Positions 38,513 to 54,939 of a DNA stretch of 64,000 nt are shown in pieces (position 1 is the first letter of the stretch; the number at the start of each line of letters is the position of its first letter). The stretch spans positions 19,907,439-19,971,438 of the forward strand of contig NC_044001.1 in the NCBI RefSeq assembly GCF_902150065.1. Direction: 5' to 3'. The notes beneath the pieces were generated by a model. The model was not told the origin of the DNA and made no database searches. It saw nothing but the letters and a program-made list of their open reading frames with translations. The stretch is from Myripristis murdjan. Its lineage: Eukaryota; Chordata; Actinopteri; Holocentriformes; Holocentridae. The position numbers were made by a program, and so were the translations under genes.

Positions 38513-41500
38513 GTTATGTTCAAAGCAGAGGTGACTTCTCCTCAGCTCTTTTCTTTGTCCATACAGTACAGTTTGTTCTATATTGGGGGTTATATAGGGC
38601 AGACATGTTCTTGTTACATATCGACAACCCTTTCCTCCATCTCAGCCTTGCAACGCTCCTGCACAACAGCTTGTTAGCTATAGTGGTCCTGCTCGGAAAG
38701 CAGTGACATAATCATCCAGATTTGAAATTCCAAATATCAAACATGTTTGGAAATGATTGGGGAGGGCCCAGTGAGTTTTGGAGCTGTCTGGACTGAATAT
38801 TGGCACTGACCAAGATTTCTCTTCAGTCCAAAACTCCTGTAGTCTGAGCCTGGCCTAATGGCAAGAGAAAAGACACTCAGGGGTAGTCAGTCCCTGTAGT
38901 GGAAAATTCTGGTTGTTGTTGCTATAGGTCCCAAAGTTTGTATCGCAACTTCAATCTTGGTTTCAGAATTGTTACACTCCTACTCTCAACATAGCCTCTG
39001 TATAGGAACAGCCTGTGCTTACAGGCAAAACTGGACTTGACTCTGTTCTAACTGGACCGCAGACTTTGCCAGAAGTTTCTACCACCTAGGTCAAACAAAC
39101 AATGTCAGTCTAATCTCTCCAATAACTTCATTCTTGTATAATCTGTTTATCTGTCATGACTGAATTTAAGTGCTCCTTATGATGGAAGCATCTCAGCCAG
39201 AAGGTCAGCTTTGTTAAACTTGGACATAAACATTTATCAGTTGAAATAATTAGATCTGCTCAGACATCCATTCTAAATAAAGGTTTTGGATGTCCTTGGT
39301 GGAAACAGTTACATTGACCATCCATTCACCGAGCACATTGTTTTAAAAAGGCAGGGAGGGTGTTTACAAAAATAAGCGTTCAGTGCATGATACCACCAGG
39401 TCAAGTAGATAACATATAATACATGATGTATACCTTATCAGCAGAGAACAGTAAAAATTTCTTAATATTCAGTGGTTGATATTGTCTAACCATGTACTTT
39501 TTCATATGTGACAACAACTCTAAATGTTAATAATTGGATGGTTACAATACCTACAATGACTTTGTCCACTACATTTCTTATCATAGATATAACATGGGTT
39601 TATTATGGTCACAATAGATACTACTGAAGTATTATGTAACCTTGGTAGGTTTCTTGTGAGAATGACAGAAAATTTCCATGCAGGTTCTGCTGAGGTGCAA
39701 AAGCCCCCATCCAGGAGGAGGGAGTCCCCTGTGCGCCTCAGGAGAAGTGGAAGTCTCGACTTAGACCCTGAGATATTTAAAACCAACTTCTCTGACCCAG
39801 ATGGTGGTAAGGAATCTTTACCTTTACAATTTTCAGCCTTTTAGTGTTTTTTTTGGGAGGGGGTTCTTACAGATAAATATCCTTGTGATTGTGTCTCACA
39901 GTGGCATCAAAGGCGCGCATTCTCTCTGGGAACCCCAGCGTTGAGCGCACCTTTTCCCTACCCTCTAACCCCACCACAGCTGGCTCCTTTCTACTGCCTT
40001 CTTATCCATTTTCTCCACTCCGAGGAGGCCTGCTCACTCCTACGCTGTCCCGCCGTCGAGCAGACTCCTCACTCTCTATGTCCAACACCTGGCCAAACAA
40101 GAGAGAGAGTAGCCCTCAACAGCGAGAGCCCAGCCCCTGGAGAGACAACACAGGCAAGGGGACGGGGAGGGGCAATATAGTAAAAGGACTGTGAATCATG
40201 TGTGAGGGTGTCAGCTAAATGTAAAGATATTATGGCCACTTTCTTGCTCATTGTATAATTTTGAAAATGAAAAATGAAAATTTCTTCCCCATTGTCTTTG
40301 CTCTGCCTCCCATAGGGGACCAGATTTCTAACAAAAGCTCTCCCAGACCTCTTCGAGCATCCCTGGTGAGTTCCTCCTCCACTTCGTCGTTCCGCCGGGC
40401 TCTGAGCAACACAAGGGCAAACCTCCCTGTGTCACCAGTTCTCCCTTCATCGGAGCGGGTCCAGTCTCATAATGGCCAGAATAACAGAGCTCCTGCCAGC
40501 CCCCAGAACAAGCACCTAGAGAGGAACATTGATCTGGATCTCATGAGCATCAGCACAGTGCAAGATCTTCAAGATGATGAGCCTCTAGATGTGGAGGAGG
40601 TCAGAAAAACTGTTTGTTTTTTTTCCTGTGAAGTCTTAGGTGGTGACGGAGGTTTTGATTGTTTTTAAATTGCTATTGATCCAGCAGTTTGATGAGAAAC
40701 AGGACCAGTGTTGTGATTAATGAGACAGTTTTGCGTCACATCCAGGACCCACAGCCCACCACCTCCCCATCCCGACCCCGTGTTCATGTGTGCCAATTTT
40801 TGTGTTGCTTACAGATGCTGAACTCCCTCCGCTCATTGCGCAACAGCGCTGCCAAAAAGAGGGCCAAAGTGAGCCTTAGCAGTTCAGAGCCGGATCCAGA
40901 CAGCCCTGACTCAGCCGTGAAGCTTGAGCTGGGTCTTGACTCACCTTCTCACACCTCCCCCATCCTAACCAGTCCAGTCAGCGAGAGTGGCCTTTCCAGT
41001 TTGCACTCACCCCCCAACTTCACCCTCAATGGCATCAAAACTAGGTAAAGGATCTGCATTTTGCAGCAAGTTCACATAGGTTCTGTATCCATTGTTTTTT
41101 TTTATTTCGTCATTGTAGCATCTGTGTTTTTGTCTGTGTGTAGCCATATTCTTAGGGACACAATAACTCATGAACATGTGTTATAGAAACTTGATACTCG
41201 CACCGCAACTTTCCCTCTTAGAGTAGATGATCTGATGAGATGTCAGGGCACCTTTCTGCATTAGTCTTTATACTAATGAAATGAAATGAATGAAAACGGA
41301 TTTTCTTTAAACTAATATAAACCCTCAGCTGGTGGTATTAATACCCCCCTTCTCCATGTATAATGAGAAGACAAGTAAGTTGACATAGAAATATTTGCTT
41401 ATGAATGCATTGATTTGCTTAATAAACAGCCTCAATAGCATAACAAGCTGTCGTAAATATATGATGGGGACTCTGGTGCAATAGGCACCTGAAGTTCCTC

Positions 41501-43761
41501 TTGATATATTATTTTAGCAAATGGAATAAGCATTACTCCCAAACCCTGTGACAAGGCCAAGGGGTGACTCGATGATCATTTCTCACTTGTCACACCTGTC
41601 AACAGTCCTGGAAACTCTGCCTCTTCAGCAGCGAAGCCTCGCATTGCAAGAGTGCCTTCTGCAAAACTGAGGTCTTCTGTGTCCATGGACTTCAGCAGTC
41701 CTCAAGGTAGAGTAAAGACTACATGTTTTAGCCACTCTGTGTTATCACTCTGTATCTTATCGAGGTCTTTCTTTCTTGTTTGAATTTTCTCTAGGATTGT
41801 CTCAGAGAGACAAGCCCCCATCTGAGGTGGGTGTGATTGGCCAGAGAGTCTCCTACCCCAACAGAACAATTAAAACTGAGGAGGAGAGTTGGACAAGAGA
41901 GCCCTCCTCTCCCCCAGTCAAACCAACCTCCCGTGAACCAATGAGAGCTCTGAAGCCAGCCAAAGGTCAGTCAGCAGCCTGCTTGAATGTGTCCTGAACT
42001 ACTGTGAATTATCAGAAAAATATGTGTAAATGTAACGTAAATGATAGATTACATTGTGCCAAATGTTAGGACCACAACTATTGAAGCAGTCATTTAATTC
42101 AAGTTTTGAAAGTTTCTCTTTAACCCCTTGGTCACTGCTGTTCTTCTTTGTCTCTCAGGGTCACAGAGTTACAGCAGCAGGAACTCCCCAGGCACAGACA
42201 TATCTGAAGGAGTTGTTGGCAGAGGTCAGTCTCAACCGGTCTTTATTTAAGCTCTGGCTCAGTGCTGCGTTTTACAACAGATGAAATGCAAAACTTCATG
42301 CTCCCCAAAGTCGTGTCTTAGCCAAAAAATGGTAATGCTCTAGTAATGGTCTTGCTTTATACAAACTTAGTGTCCACATTGTTTTCAAAGGATAGTTGTT
42401 TAGAGATCTCCCCCTCTCCGTATGTTTGAACTTTCTGCATTTGTTTCCCCTTACACCTCCTAGGTGTATTTGGTTCTGCAGTTTTGTCCAGCCGTCCTGG
42501 CATTGCATCATTTGAGCAGGGTCATGTGGTGGTTAAACCCCCGAGCGATCCCCTAGAGGGCATCTATGGCCATGCCGTGTCTGGTTGTTCATTCTCCAGT
42601 GGTGACAGCCCACGTCCAGAGGAGGTTTGTCCCACTCCTTTTCAGTGGTAAAATACAGAATAGAAATGATCATCACCATTACAAGAATTTCTTTTTTGCA
42701 AAACTTAAGTTTCCATGGTGTGTTTTCTATTTTTGTGTAGGAGAGGGTTAAAAATGCAAGGTTTAGCCGGGACAAGCTGCGCCTCCAGCGTCTGGATCAG
42801 CCAGAAGGGCAGTTTGGTCAGTTTGGTCAGGTGGACAATGCACGAGAGGAGATTCGCCACCGCGTCAGACAGATGCTGTCTGAGGCACCCACAGAGGAGA
42901 ATACAGTATTAGGCAACAAAGGCAAGACACTTCATTGCTTGTATCTAATGGTATTTTCCCTTAAACATACAATCTGGAGTTTATTGAAAGGTCAAAATGT
43001 TGGCTATTTTCACTTTTTTAATGTAGGTGAACTACTGCTGTGACTGATTGCCCTTAATGCAGAGGATATTCCCCATGTGTGTAGCTCACACCATTTGCAG
43101 CCAGAGGCTTGAATGGATGCTCTTTTCTGTTGTAGATATGCATCTGAATGGTGACGCAGTGACCTCCACCAAGGCAGACCCTCCCGTTGGCGAATCTCCC
43201 ATCAGCTCCACCAGTCCTATCAGCCCCCCAGGACCTCAGAGTCCCGTTAAGTGCTTTACTCCGCCCCACCAGCCTAGCCCACCCACAGTGCCCCCCAACC
43301 CCAAAACCTCGTCCCGCCTCAGGAGGGCCCCTAGCCTCAGCAGGACCCGACCTTCACTCTCCCATAGCTCAGGTCAGTGGAGCTAACAGCAAGTGCTCGT
43401 TTACACACTGCACCCAATGTAAAGCTCCATTGTCTATACATTAAACATACAAAATGTACTTGTATTTCCGTGTATTTTTGTTGTGTTGCTGTTTCCTCAG
43501 CTGTCAGTAGACCTTTGCACTTTGTTATGTAGCTTTGCAGCCCAACAGGTCTTCACTGCATTTTGAATAAACCAGTGCTTCAACAGGCTTATGTTTACAG
43601 ACCATGTGGGTACATTAATTAGACCATCAAAACTAACAGAGCATGGGTGAACATGTCTGTCTAACGTAGTGTCACAATGCTTTGTTTTGACAACCTACTT
43701 TTAATGAGCCTCCACCCACACTGCTTGTCTTCAGATAGAGATGTAACATGAGACTGAAACT

Positions 43762-43822
<61 letters not shown>

Positions 43823-46800
43823 TCTGTGTGTCTGTGTGTGTGTCTGTGTGTCTGTGTGTCTGTGTGTGTCTGTGGGGCCATCCAGATGAATTGTCCCCTG
43901 GCACTCCCAGTCAGAAGAAAGATCCATCAGAGTCTCCAGAGCTCCGTCCATTTTCCAAACCCGACCTGGCGCTGACGCAGAGCTTCAAACTTCTCAGTTC
44001 AGATGACTGGTGAGTGCAGTCACATTATCCAGGCCACACAGCTTCAGAGGAAAACCTACTGAACAGTTCATGTTACTAATGGCTTTGATCCATCATGCTG
44101 GTAACTCAGTGTCAGGGTTCCTACAGAGATTTAAAAAAATATGGAGTAAAGTTGGAAAATGAATTTGATAATGTCCAAGTCTTGAAAAGTTAAGCATTAA
44201 AATAGGCTGAAAACTTGTAAAGTGCAAATTCAAAATGACCTCCCATTTTATATGAATTAATAATTTCACATATTGCTTTGAAATAGAATCTTGCAATGGC
44301 AATAATTCACAGATGTCATAGATGAAAGGACATATTTGCTATCCATTATCAGCATACATTAGAATTAACATCTGTTCAAATTTTCAGATTTGTTTTAAAA
44401 AACAAACTTAAAGGGTAGAAGATATATGGTATTTAAAAAATGCAGGAAACTATAAGACAGGCTGTCATTTTTGAATGCAGGGAGAAGAAGATTGAGGGTC
44501 TGACCCTCCTGCGTTGTCTGGCCCATTACCACTCGGACACACTTCACAGCAGGCTCCATGATGTGTGCCTGTCTCTCATACAAGAGGTAACACATCTCAG
44601 TATCACACTTTCTCATCCCACTCACTCATATTCAGTGTGCTGACTCACCCCATCTAACCTCAGCTTTATCTCTATCTTTTTTTACACACATATATATAGA
44701 TAGATAGATACATATAGATATAGATGTATATGTTGATTCATATGTTGAAAAATACAAAACTCATGCTGTCTGTTTTTCCAATTTGCGTATCAGTAATGTT
44801 ATATTTTTAGTCATGAATGTTTTTACTTAATTGTGTTGCCACCAGTTACTATATTTGCTCATGCAATGATGCTACTTTCCCTAGAAGATCAATAAAGTTC
44901 ATCTTCTCCAGGTGAAGAACCTGCGGTCGGGTGTCTCGAGGGTCGCAGTGTGCACACTGGGCGATCTATACAGCCACCTGCAGAAGGCAATGGACCAGGA
45001 GCTGGAGGGGACAGCCAAGGCCCTGCTGCAGAAGGCCGGGGAGAGCAACGCCTTTATCAGGCAGGATGTGGATGCAGCACTGGACTGCATGGTGCAACAC
45101 TGCACCCTCACCCGCAGCATCAATGCCCTGCTCACTGGAGGACTCAGGTCAGGGTGCTTACTCAACCTACAATCAAGCTACTGTTGGCAGCTGCATCAAC
45201 ACATTTAATTACGGAACTCTGCATTTCTTAAAGGAACATGTCATGTTTTTGGGAGATCAGCTTATTCGGGCTATAGGGCTATTTTCTTTGTTTCATGTGT
45301 TCATTTTATTAAGACAGATGTTTTGGTGACAACAGGGAGTGTCATTTGCAGATTTCTCAGGGTTTAGGCTACCTGTTTCCACCCGCTGCCATTCATTGTT
45401 TTAGAATGGTTAGCATGCAGCCTGTAGCTTTCTCTGTACTGGACACACAGGGATGAGCTTGGTATTGTTCTGCTTGTCTGATTGTGGATGTGATAGACTC
45501 CCAAAAAGTGGCGTGTTCCAAATTAACCAATTTATTCAACCATTTATTTAACCACTTCTGGTTTTCCCTCTGCTGTTAGTCATCTAAACCCGGTGGTGAG
45601 GAAATGCACAGCCCAGCACCTGGCCAATCTGGTTGAGAAGGTTGGCGCTGCCCGTCTTTTGTCTGGAGGGAAAGATCTCACTGACAGAATTCTACCTGCC
45701 ATCATCAAGCTGGCACAGGACTCCTCACAAGAAGCAAGGTATAGAGAGAGGGCTTTTGTGTGGCTCCAAGTAATTCCTATCAGTATTCCTGTCTGACTGC
45801 GCATTATATTTTGGTTCAATCTGTAGGTACTTTGGGCGGCGGATGCTGCTGTCTCTGTCATCTCACCGTGACTTTGACAAGATCCTAGAGAAATATGTCC
45901 CCACCAAAGACCTAGCGACTGTCAGAGACACCGTCTTCACGCTCAAGACTAAGGTACAATATTTGTGTGTTTGTGCATGTCCCTCAATGTCAGGATTCAA
46001 AGCTTTTCAGCAGAGGCTGAAAAACTTTTCCACCACAGAAATGATGCTAAAACATTGCTTTTTTTGTTACATGGAGATGTAATTTTGATGTTATTACTGT
46101 TTATTAGGGTCTTGGTGAGATGCCCCAAGACACCCCATCAGCCAGGGGCAGACGTTCCCTCCCAGGCAGTGGCACAGTTAGAGCCTCATCTCTCACCAGA
46201 GAGCCACTCAACCAGACCACCAGGTGAGCACCCACATTCATCTGAACACCTTAGTTACCTGTAAACAGTGCTTTAAATCCAGACTCTTTCCATGATGCCC
46301 TTAAGTCCCTTTGTGTTAGCCTCTGATTAAGTACCTTGAAGTTTGTGCGCAAAGATGTAGTTTACATATATATTATATAGACATGTTATTCATAATTACC
46401 CACAGGTTTATATAGTATTTCATATAATTTTCCATCTACAGGGAGTCCAGTAGTCAGTACAGCTGCAGATCTCAGGTACACAGTATTGCAGACAAGACCG
46501 AATACATCAAGCAGATCTCCTCTCTGCTGGGCTCAAAGGACTTCAGAGAGCGGATCAAGGGAATCGACCAGCTAGTGTCCGACTGCCAGCACAACCCCAG
46601 TATGATCATCAATAGTTTATTTCCGGTTAGTATCTTCTACCAGTTGCTATTTCTGCTAACGCCAGTATTCCATTGTTATGCACCTGACTATAACTAATCC
46701 ATTAATTATCATACACGTCTGTTTCGACAAGAGAGCACCACCATTCTCATGTCTCTTTTACCTCCAACTTTTTCCTCTCACTGCTGTTCTGTTAGGTGTT

Positions 46801-47609
46801 TGATGCCTTCAAGGCCAGGCTGCAGGAGTCCAACAGCAAGGTCAACCTGCATGCCCTGGAGTCTCTACAGAAAATCATCAGCTTGATGAAGGACAGCCTT
46901 TCCCAGGTGGTCAACATCCTGGTCCCAGCTATCGTGGACAATCACCTCAACTCCAAGAACAACAACATCTACACCGCTGCTATTGGAGCCATTAACGCAC
47001 TTATCCTAAATCTTGGTATTCATTTGAGAAATTTATATCTAAATACTCTTCTATATCTGAAATACGATGATCAGTCAGAGTATGAGAAATGCTAAGTCTG
47101 TTTCACCTTTTTCTTTGTTTCCATGGCAGATAATGTACTCCTCCTCCAGCCTTTCTGCACGAAGGCCCAGTTCTTAACTGGAAAAGCAAAGGTGGATCTT
47201 ATAGAAAAGGTTGCAGGTATGTCTGTTGCAAAAATTCTGTCCCATAAGGCACCACTGCACTATTAACACTGGGATTAATCAGTTATGGCTCCAGTCTTTG
47301 AACTAGCCATTGTTTGTCTTACCACTTCCTCTTGTTTGCTGTTTTTTGGATCCAGATCTTGTGACAGACCTCTACCCTCGCAAGCCCCAGATGGTGGAGC
47401 AAAAAGTCTTGCCTTTGCTGTGGCACCTGTTGGGCACCTCCAGCCACAGCGGTACTATTCACGGCCGGGGCGGCAGCGTCCGGGGGGCCACCGCCAACCT
47501 GTGCCAAGCCCTTTATGCCCAAATGGGGCCCAGCCTGGCCGAGTCCGCTGCCTCCCAGGATGCCAATGTCCACAGGGGGCTCAATGAATTACTGAGGACC
47601 CTGTCCTAA
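34371..47609 (+). CDS. togaram1: TOGARAM1 (FAM179B/Crescerin-1), TOG-array microtubule and cilium protein, without a visible TOG1
   Basis: Plus-strand coding exons: 34371-35477, 37199-37265, 39684-39806, 39902-40153, 40316-40599, 40815-41044, 41606-41706, 41795-41965, 42159-42224, 42464-42624, 42741-42921, 43136-43372, 43886-44009, 44481-44586, 44912-45147, 45580-45738, 45827-45953, 46108-46223, 46442-46625, 46796-47015, 47130-47216, 47356-47609. They give 1530 codons in phase. The protein acts at ciliary microtubules; human TOGARAM1 is linked to Joubert syndrome. TOG2 lies at about residues 30-250 (QELHEQLLDLKNYQNRTNGV), a low-complexity Ser/Pro linker follows with SLRSLRNSAAKKRAK at about 613, TOG3 is at about 1005-1245 (SELRPFSKP and KNLRSGVSR as landmarks) and TOG4 at about 1283-1530 (VFDAFKARLQ). 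The start is uncertain: ATG 34371 or the pair at 34443. The human TOG1 region (about 340 residues) has no counterpart. Three introns appear to use GC donors. Confidence 0.95.
38071..38100. other. Perfect 30-bp palindrome with TGACGT cores
   Basis: GTGACGTGACATGC, then AA, then its exact reverse complement. Each arm contains a TGACGTGA-like CRE/ATF half. It lies in TOGARAM1 intron 2. A protein-binding role is inference only. Confidence 0.8.
38443..38511. repeat. (TC)34 microsatellite
   Basis: Pure TC dinucleotides in TOGARAM1 intron 2, more than 1 kb from the next exon. No function is suggested. Confidence 0.97.
43764..43874 (+). repeat. (TG)n/(TCTGTGTG)n tract before the TOGARAM1 exon 13 acceptor
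   Basis: A pure TG run passes into TCTGTGTG variants and stops 11 bases before the exon that starts at 43886 (GGGGCCATCCAG|AT). There is no pyrimidine-rich tract between the repeat and the acceptor. Confidence 0.95.
44876..44910 (+). repeat. LINE-tail-like sequence at the TOGARAM1 exon 15 acceptor
   Basis: TTTCCCTAGAAGATCAATAA then AGTTCATCTTCTCCAG. The TTTCCC..GATCAATAAAG core resembles the 3' ends of fish LINEs. Its final pyrimidine-rich bases serve as the acceptor tract of the exon at 44912. This may be chance similarity. Confidence 0.4.
45228..45480 (+). repeat. Dispersed teleost repeat in TOGARAM1 intron 15
   Basis: It begins TTAAAGGAACATGTCATGTT with a TTTTGGGAGATCAGCTTATT block and resembles, in opposite orientation, the repeat at 625-945. 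The downstream part (gtttccaccc, gttagcatgc) also fits. Diverged; ends approximate. Confidence 0.45.
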
Positions 47610-48615
47610 CCCTGAGAAATTAAGATAAAATCCAAAGGCAACCAAACGCTGGAAGAGAAGAACACTAACACTGACTTTACTTGAAGACAGAGATGTTGTA
47701 CATTTCTAATAGTGCCTGCACTTTTATATCATTAAAGAAAAAGTCCTTAAAAATTATGAGCTCTTAACTCAGTCCTTATCTCAGCGACATTTCCTCTGGT
47801 TCAGATGCATGGGCAAACATTGGCATCAGGTCTCACATCTACTCAACAACCTGCTCTCTTTGCACTTTGAAAAGGTAGCTCATCATCATGATAGACATGA
47901 GTTTTACATTGTACCGTCCTATGATTGTCATTGCTGTTTTTGTTTAAGAATCTAAACATACGTACTGTAGACAAATCAGACACTATTGCAGAATGTAACA
48001 TTGAAATGCACAAAAAGATGAGGAGGCAAGGGACCTGAAAGGTGTATATTTTTGCTGTTTCATCAAATGTGATATTTTTAAAATGTGTCTTACATAGGTG
48101 TTTTGAAAAAATGTGCGTTGAGATTAACTGATATTACAAAATACTTTTGTACAGTTCAAATGTGTAATTGCACAGTATTAGCCTAATCGAATCGAATGCT
48201 GTATGATGTTACAGTATATAATTTATCTATTGTGTAACGTTACGGTTTGAAAGTCATATTGTAAGAAATATGTTAATAATGTGCTGAGTTAATACCATCC
48301 CTTTTCTGCATGACCAAAAGTTACTGACAGGGGATCAGAATGTTAATATTTTTGTTAAAGAGATATCTATGTACACTGATGCCTAAATCAGGATTGGGTT
48401 TGATCTAATTCTTCAGGACGGGTTTAACATGGAAAGGATTTAGCTTTACACTGATGGTTTATTGAGAAATGGTGACGCCCAAATCTGTGATTCTGTCTCA
48501 GTATAGTGCCAGTCTTTAAGTAGCCTTTTCACTCTATTGTTAAATTATATTGAACTTGTCTGTGAATAAGAGCAAAGACAGATTGATATATAAATAAAGT
48601 GTTTTATTTCTGTAA
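47610..48615 (+). other. togaram1: TOGARAM1 3' UTR
   Basis: Non-coding sequence from the stop codon to a strong AATAAA at 48593-48598. A weaker ATTAAA lies at 47731-47736 and would give a short 3' UTR of about 140 nt. No repeat or RNA gene is recognised. Confidence 0.6.
48593..48598 (+). terminator. togaram1: TOGARAM1 poly(A) signal
   Basis: Canonical AATAAA followed by a T-rich stretch about 10-20 bases downstream. It lies about 475 bp from the opposing distal CCDC28B signal. Confidence 0.6.
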
Positions 48616-49072
48616 AAATAGCTTTTGGTTGCCTCATTTAAACCACAACTATCCCATAAAGAAGGTAGACAAACATGCTGTATGTGTTTGGAGTTATGTA
48701 TGGTTAATGTCATGGCCATGTTCTTTTTTTGTGTGAAGCTGTGAGTAAGCATCAAAATATTAGTCCTCAGACAGTGATGTCAGCTATGACAATCTTAATG
48801 TTGATCTGGTCGTGACTAATGGGAGGTGTGAACATATTTATACTTCACCATAGCCTTCTTCAAGAAACCTAGAGATGTCGTTTTTGTTGAGTAAGTGGTC
48901 ACATCATCCCTGGACTACCCTGGTATAGTGTTTACAATCTTTTGACTAAAATAACTGTTAGCAAAAACATCTTATCATCACTGCTGCATTTTCATGTTGA
49001 TCAGGGTGCATCAGATGAAAAAAGGAGTTAAACACAATCAAAGGAACACAGCAATTGAAGCCAGAATTTCAT

Positions 49073-49078
49073 TTTATT
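49073..49078 (-). terminator. ccdc28b: Candidate distal CCDC28B poly(A) signal
   Basis: AATAAA on the minus strand. Use of this site would give CCDC28B a 3' UTR of about 1.5 kb that faces the TOGARAM1 3' end. Confidence 0.4.
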
Positions 49079-50482
49079 TACTTAATGAATACACATAAAA
49101 AATATTTCAGCCAAAGTTCTCTGTCTTCACACCGTCCAGTTCAAATGGAGTGATGTTCAGACTGGAGACAAGGACATCAGTTTGAGATGGATTATCTCTT
49201 GATGTAAAACAATGCAAAAATACAGCGAGGCAAAAGCTGATCTATGGAAAATCAGAGCAACCAACATCAGAAATGTACCATGTTGTTGTGAGGCTACAGG
49301 TCTTCAGAGTTATGTAGGCCAAGACCACAGGGAAAAAAGAGGTAGGATTATTAAGCGGTAGAATGAAAGGCTCATATTAGTTTTCTGATGACCCAAAATA
49401 AGTTGCTCTTAATCAAGCAACATGCTCTGATATTTCAATTAAAACACTAATTTCACTTTAAATGCTGTGTCAAGGTTTATGGGTTATGACTCAGGTGTGT
49501 TGCCTCCAAGTTTGGTATTTAAAAAAGAAAAAGAAAAAGAAAAAAAAAAATGATCGGAGTAGCTGCCGTTGGTGAAACTGTCCTGAACAGAGATTTTTTT
49601 TATGCCTGCTGCTGCATTATCCTCTGTGAATAAGCTATTGAACACAGTGTGTGTGTCATGGGAGAGAGACGAGCTGTGTCAGACTGGAGAGAATCCCTCT
49701 GACCTAAATGTTACAGTAGGTTTTACAGCATTGCAGTAGCGAGTCGGGCTGGCTTGTGCTTCAGATGAGATTCTGCTTACTGCTACTGGGCCCCTCAGAC
49801 GTGGCTATAGAAATAAAGCCAAGGCATTTCTCACACAGCGCTGACAAAAGCTGCCAGCTCCTTGTATCAAACAATCAGTGCCAACACATACAGTCTGTAC
49901 ACTGGGAACTGTACATTAACAATACATCATGTCATCGACAACTTTACACACAATCCTGTAGATATTTCAGTTTCATCAAATATACATTTTTGTACATTGC
50001 AGTCTGTGTCTTGCTGTAAATGCAAAATTCTCCCTTCATACATCACAGTTTTAGGAGTCGGTCACCCGGCCTCCAGTCAGTGACATCCAGTCAGTTTTCC
50101 AGTATTAAACTTTTAGCAAAGATATAAAAATTAGGGAGTTTTTTTCCATTTTGAATAATAGCAAAAGAGTGAAAAATCCCTCAAAGGCCCTGAGCTACCC
50201 ATAGTGGCTTTATCGACACAAAGGGCCATTTTCTGCTTCAGTATGGCTCAATTTTCTTATCCTTTGCTAATAAAGACAAATACCTTCCTTAAATGATGCA
50301 GGAAATAGGTATGATAATATGAAAGATGACAGAAAAATCCCTTAACTTTCATTAAATGTGCTTCGATTCATGGAAATTAGAACACAAATAGTAGATGAGT
50401 CTATGAGGACTTGAAGCTTTTGGTTGAGAGAGTTCATGTTGTACTCTGCTCCTGCGTGACCTCACTGCAATTTTCCTTCTTT

Positions 50483-50488
50483 TTTATT
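50483..50488 (-). terminator. ccdc28b: Candidate proximal CCDC28B poly(A) signal
   Basis: AATAAA on the minus strand about 145 nt after the CCDC28B stop codon. It would give a short 3' UTR. Confidence 0.45.
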
Positions 50489-50632
50489 GACATAAATGGA
50501 AAAATAAAGGCCCCTCCCCCTGTGGACATTTCCACTCTGTTGGTAAGGCAGCTGGATCAGCGTCATGGCAACCTGGACGGGGTTTGGATGTAGTGAGAAG
50601 ATGAGCGGTCGCCGGTGTCCACACCTCACTTG

Positions 50633-53839
<3,207 letters not shown>

Positions 53840-54855
53840 GTTTTTTTTTTGGTTTGTTTGTTAGTTTTTTTAGGTGAAACTCTCCGGGTCAAGTCGAGGG
53901 GGCAATGCCTGGCCAGTGCACGGGACGTCCTGAAACAACAAAGGTAGGAAGTTGAAAGGCAGCAGTTTCCCCCCCTCCTTGACCGAGAGTGTGCAAAAAC
54001 AGTGTCAAACTTTAGAGTTGCATATCAGGATCTCCACCCTGCAGACAAGGATTTTGGGATACTTGCATTGCTTTATCAGTGTCCTTAGATCTTAGTACCC
54101 TGAAATCATCTTAGGACCATTCTAAGTTTCAAATCAAGAGTGTGTGGAATTAAAAAAGGTGGGTGAATGATGGGTGGAGGGTGATGAAGCATTTTCTGGT
54201 TTATTTCAAAATGCCTCCTCTTTGTAACAAGCTGGAGTGACAACAGTACCAGAGGTATTTTTAGACCAACCTGATTGAGCCAAGACTTGAGGGAGCCAGC
54301 GCCTTGTGTGTTCAGTGCTGTTTTAAACACACTTCCCCACCAATCAAATGTGTACATCCAGGCCTAACCAGTAGTGGCTAAAATATACATTAATAGTAGT
54401 GAACAAATATCCACAATGAACTGACTTTCAGCATAATCATTAAAGTTAGAGCTAAAACGATGATGTGATTAACTGATTAGTTTATGAACAGAGAGCTAAT
54501 GTGTCTCATAAATATGAGAAACAGTTGCTAGTTACAGTATATACATATATAGTCACAAATAATCCGTGTATCATTCGTTCTTTCTATTTTCAATTGCCAA
54601 TCAAAAATTAAAAAATGAAAAAGTGACTGGTTATTTTGTTATTTGTTTTTTAATCTAACACCAAAATCCAAAATATGCCTGGTTTTTCATAGTTCAATTT
54701 TAGGCTCGGATCAAAAATACGAAATGGAAAAACGGGAATCGGGACTGAATTTGATTTTATTATTTAATTGGTCCGGTTTACGTGACCCAGAAGTTTGGTA
54801 ATGAGCGGTAGCTCACAGCAGATCACAGCAGCCAGGTGCATTCAGTCCCGCCACC

Positions 54856-54939
54856 ATGGATAGTTATTTCGTGTTGTTTCGAGGACCAGAGCGTGTGACT
54901 CTAAAAGAAGAGGACATGACAACCGAAAAAATCAGCTGA
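54856..54939 (+). other. 27-codon mini-ORF in the left fold-back arm
   Basis: It begins at an ATG with strong context (gccaccATGg), reads MDSYFVLFRGPERV and continues to a TGA at 54937-54939. In the right arm the matching ATG (55299-55301, minus strand) reads in a frame that diverges after five codons. I do not recognise the peptide. It may be a captured gene start or chance. Confidence 0.35.

Noticed and set aside
43661-44013. Open frames made of CVCVCV or HTHTHT runs
   Set aside because: They are translations of the TG tract; only the exon at 43886-44009 is real coding sequence.
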